DNA from: Virgibacillus doumboii
GTDB lineage: Bacteria; Bacillota; Bacilli; Bacillales; Amphibacillaceae
Length of the DNA stretch: 64,000 bases
Direction: 5' to 3'
Assembly (NCBI RefSeq): GCF_902806455.1
Contig: NZ_CADCWQ010000001.1
Location: 2,790,001 to 2,854,000, forward strand
Made by a program: the position numbers and the translations under genes. The notes beneath the pieces are model-generated. The model was not told the origin of the DNA. It saw only the letters and a list, made by a program, of their open reading frames with translations, and made no database searches. Shown one piece after another: positions 62,670 to 64,000 of the stretch. Within the stretch, counting starts at the first letter, position 1. The number at the start of each line of letters is the position of its first letter.

Positions 62670-63110
62670 CTACAAGCCCCAATCAGCTTTTAAAATTCCT
62701 TTCAGCCGATTTATTTGTTCAGCACCTATTGTATTGGCAATCTTCTCTTCCAGGTCAGCCTTCAAGGATTCGTTTTTTTCATAACATTCTTTACCCAGCT
62801 CTGTTAACTGGATTCCTTTTACCTTCTTGTTGTACTTCAGTTTTTTCGTTTCAACCAACCCTTTTTCCTCTAAACGTTTGATGAATTTATGGGTTGCCTG
62901 CCGGGTAATGTCAACATGCTTGGTAACATACGAAATCGTAGTCTCCCCTTTCTGATAGATTCTTGCCAAAATAAACCACTCTGAATTGGATATATAAATG
63001 TCACTGCTTTCATTCCACAGGCTCACTGACTTTTTTCGGAGAAGAAGATGCCGTTCACTTATCAGGTCCAGTAAATCAATATTAGAATCCAATTTTCTCG
63101 CCCCCATCAT
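62670..63110 (-). CDS. MarR-family transcriptional regulator (146 aa)
   Basis: A winged helix-turn-helix core (TTISYVTKHVDITRQATHKFIKRLEEKGLVE) lies between helical dimerisation parts, as in MarR proteins. It is divergent from the CarD-like gene. The shared region contains two GTCAA-N5-TTGAC inverted repeats, one over both -35 boxes, which is a strong candidate operator for this protein. The inducer is unknown. Confidence 0.88.
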   Translation of the reverse strand: MMGARKLDSNIDLLDLISERHLLLRKKSVSLWNESSDIYISNSEWFILARIYQKGETTISYVTKHVDITRQATHKFIKRLEEKGLVETKKLKYNKKVKGIQLTELGKECYEKNESLKADLEEKIANTIGAEQINRLKGILKADWGL

Positions 63111-63124
63111 AATAACTGGTTTTT

Positions 63125-63210
63125 AATATACAAAACTCACCAGTCGATGTCAACTTAATTGACAAATTGGGTTACGGAAGAGTACAATAGTGTTAGTCAA
63201 CCTATTTGAC
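63125..63210. promoter_or_regulatory. Divergent promoters with two GTCAA-N5-TTGAC operators
   Basis: Leftward: TTGACA (minus strand of 63148-63153), 17-bp spacer, TATATT (63125-63130). Rightward: TTGACA 63159-63164, 18-bp spacer, TACAAT 63183-63188. Operator 1 (63149-63163) overlaps both -35 boxes; operator 2 (63196-63210) lies just after the rightward start region. Both are 5-bp perfect inverted repeats with 5-bp spacers. Confidence 0.85.
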
Positions 63211-63235
63211 AATATCCATTAAGGGAGTTAGTACA

Positions 63236-63748
63236 ATGCTAAACATTAATGATTTAATCATCTATTCAGGCCATGGTATCTGTCGAGTGGATGATATCTC
63301 TGAAAAGACATTTGCCGGCATTACGAGAACATACTATACGTTACATCCTATTGAAAACGATCAGGATTTAACGATTAACGTCCCTGTGGATAACAGCAAA
63401 ATGAAGCTGTTTAAATTAATTGATAAAAAAGAAGCAAATGAAATTATAGCATTATTCAATTTCGATGGTATTGAGTGGATCGATAAACCGCAACAGCGAA
63501 CCCGCGTTTATTCAGAAGCGCTGAAAACCGGAAATCGGGAAGAAATCGCTAAAATAGCCATTACGCTAATACTGAAAAAGTATAAAGCAGAAAAGGCAGG
63601 GAAAAAGTTATATGAAAACGATAAAAATCTGCTGATAGACATACAGAATATTTTATTCAAAGAGTTGGCTATTGCCCTGGATATCTCTTCAGAGGCGATA
63701 AACCATAAGATAAATCGTATAATCCGCGAAAAAAACAAATTGGCGTAA
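63236..63748 (+). CDS. CarD/CdnL-like RNA polymerase-binding regulator (170 aa)
   Basis: The N-terminal RID domain (LIIYSGHGICRVDDISEKTF, about 6-25, and a following beta barrel) binds RNA polymerase; a helical C-terminal domain follows. ATG 63236 has GGGAG 8 nt upstream, and a longer start at 63206 lies within the operator. It probably adjusts transcription initiation. Its promoter carries two likely MarR sites, so it is under the control of the divergent gene. Confidence 0.85.
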   Translation: MLNINDLIIYSGHGICRVDDISEKTFAGITRTYYTLHPIENDQDLTINVPVDNSKMKLFKLIDKKEANEIIALFNFDGIEWIDKPQQRTRVYSEALKTGNREEIAKIAITLILKKYKAEKAGKKLYENDKNLLIDIQNILFKELAIALDISSEAINHKINRIIREKNKLA

Positions 63749-64000
63749 TTTGAAGGAAGTCCTGAAAATATGGAAGTTGGGAAAAAGTAAAAATAGGAAG
63801 ATAGAAGAACCGATGAAAGCTTTTATAGTTATTTTTTTAATGCAATTGCTGATTTTCCATCCCCCAACCGGTATTGGTTCAAGTGGAAGACCTATTTATA
63901 CGCCATCGTTATTCTCAATATATCGACCAATTATATCCGTGTCTTCTTTTTGAAAAGTATAGGTGAATCCCCAGACCTTCTTGGCTTCAAAACCGTTAAT
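63749..64000. other. Window end, no supported gene
   Basis: A 67-residue plus-strand frame at 63750-63953 has no good ribosome binding site and no family features. The last 47 bp show nothing recognisable. Confidence 0.35.

Noticed and set aside
63750..63953. 67-residue plus-strand frame after the CarD-like gene
   Set aside because: Weak initiation signals and low-complexity composition; evidence is too thin.

Overview
The window looks like a chromosomal segment of a low-GC, spore-forming, probably halotolerant or marine member of the Bacillaceae (Virgibacillus/Oceanobacillus/Lentibacillus-like). Supporting signs are AT-rich DNA with GGAGG-type ribosome binding sites, many TTG/GTG starts, a small acid-soluble spore protein (SspP), FosB, CsaA, PpaC, YpsA, YczE and DUF3231 proteins, a MifM-YidC2 pair, and a caa3-oxidase/copper module. 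No rRNA, tRNA or CRISPR array was seen. Genus placement is inference.

Region 1 (1-13.9 kb) is an accessory locus. It carries two diverged tandem copies of a module: a leaderless small peptide with six conserved cysteines, a DUF4352-type lipoprotein, and a large FtsX/MacB-like ABC permease. One copy also holds a thioredoxin-like frame that has lost its start. Divergently transcribed from these are an ABC exporter, a MauE-like membrane redox protein, a 48-residue membrane peptide and a membrane-anchored CxxC thioredoxin. This looks like a system that makes, exports and oxidatively folds a disulfide-rich (bacteriocin-like) peptide, with permease and lipoprotein as possible immunity or sensing parts. 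The exporter is cut by an IS21-family element with a clean 5-bp target duplication; removing the element restores one continuous 591-codon frame.

Region 2 (14.4-34 kb) is mostly a leftward run of small genes for modification, repair or detoxification: HAD phosphatase, several GNAT acetyltransferases, FosB, two Nudix hydrolases, nucleotidyltransferases, an APH-like kinase, glyoxalase-fold proteins and a HIT protein. They are mixed with small membrane proteins, lipoproteins, an MFS pump with a convergent AraC regulator, and an ABC-2 exporter.

Region 3 (34-50 kb) holds sspP, a YczE-like protein, a DUF1906 glycosidase-like protein, a NERD protein flanked by about 21-bp phased repeats, ypsA, a diphthine-ammonia-ligase-like PP-loop enzyme and mscL. 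It also holds a MifM-like arrest peptide upstream of yidC2, with a hairpin sequestering the yidC2 ribosome binding site. A five-gene operon follows (RpiR regulator, M20 deacylase, GNAT-like acyltransferase, enolase-superfamily racemase, YkvI-like transporter) that matches the N-succinylamino acid racemase route from D- to L-amino acids. Then come ppaC and an FAD-dependent amine oxidoreductase.

Region 4 (50-64 kb) contains a CDF metal transporter, a PAS-GGDEF diguanylate cyclase, a DUF3231 protein, a sulfolipid pair (SQD1-like UDP-sulfoquinovose synthase and SQD2-like glycosyltransferase) with a GtrA protein, and a copper/cytochrome-oxidase assembly group (YtkA-like, SCO, a Cys-rich DeoR-type regulator, CtaG, CopZ-like). 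It ends with a divergent MarR/CarD pair whose shared promoter region has two identical-pattern inverted-repeat operators.
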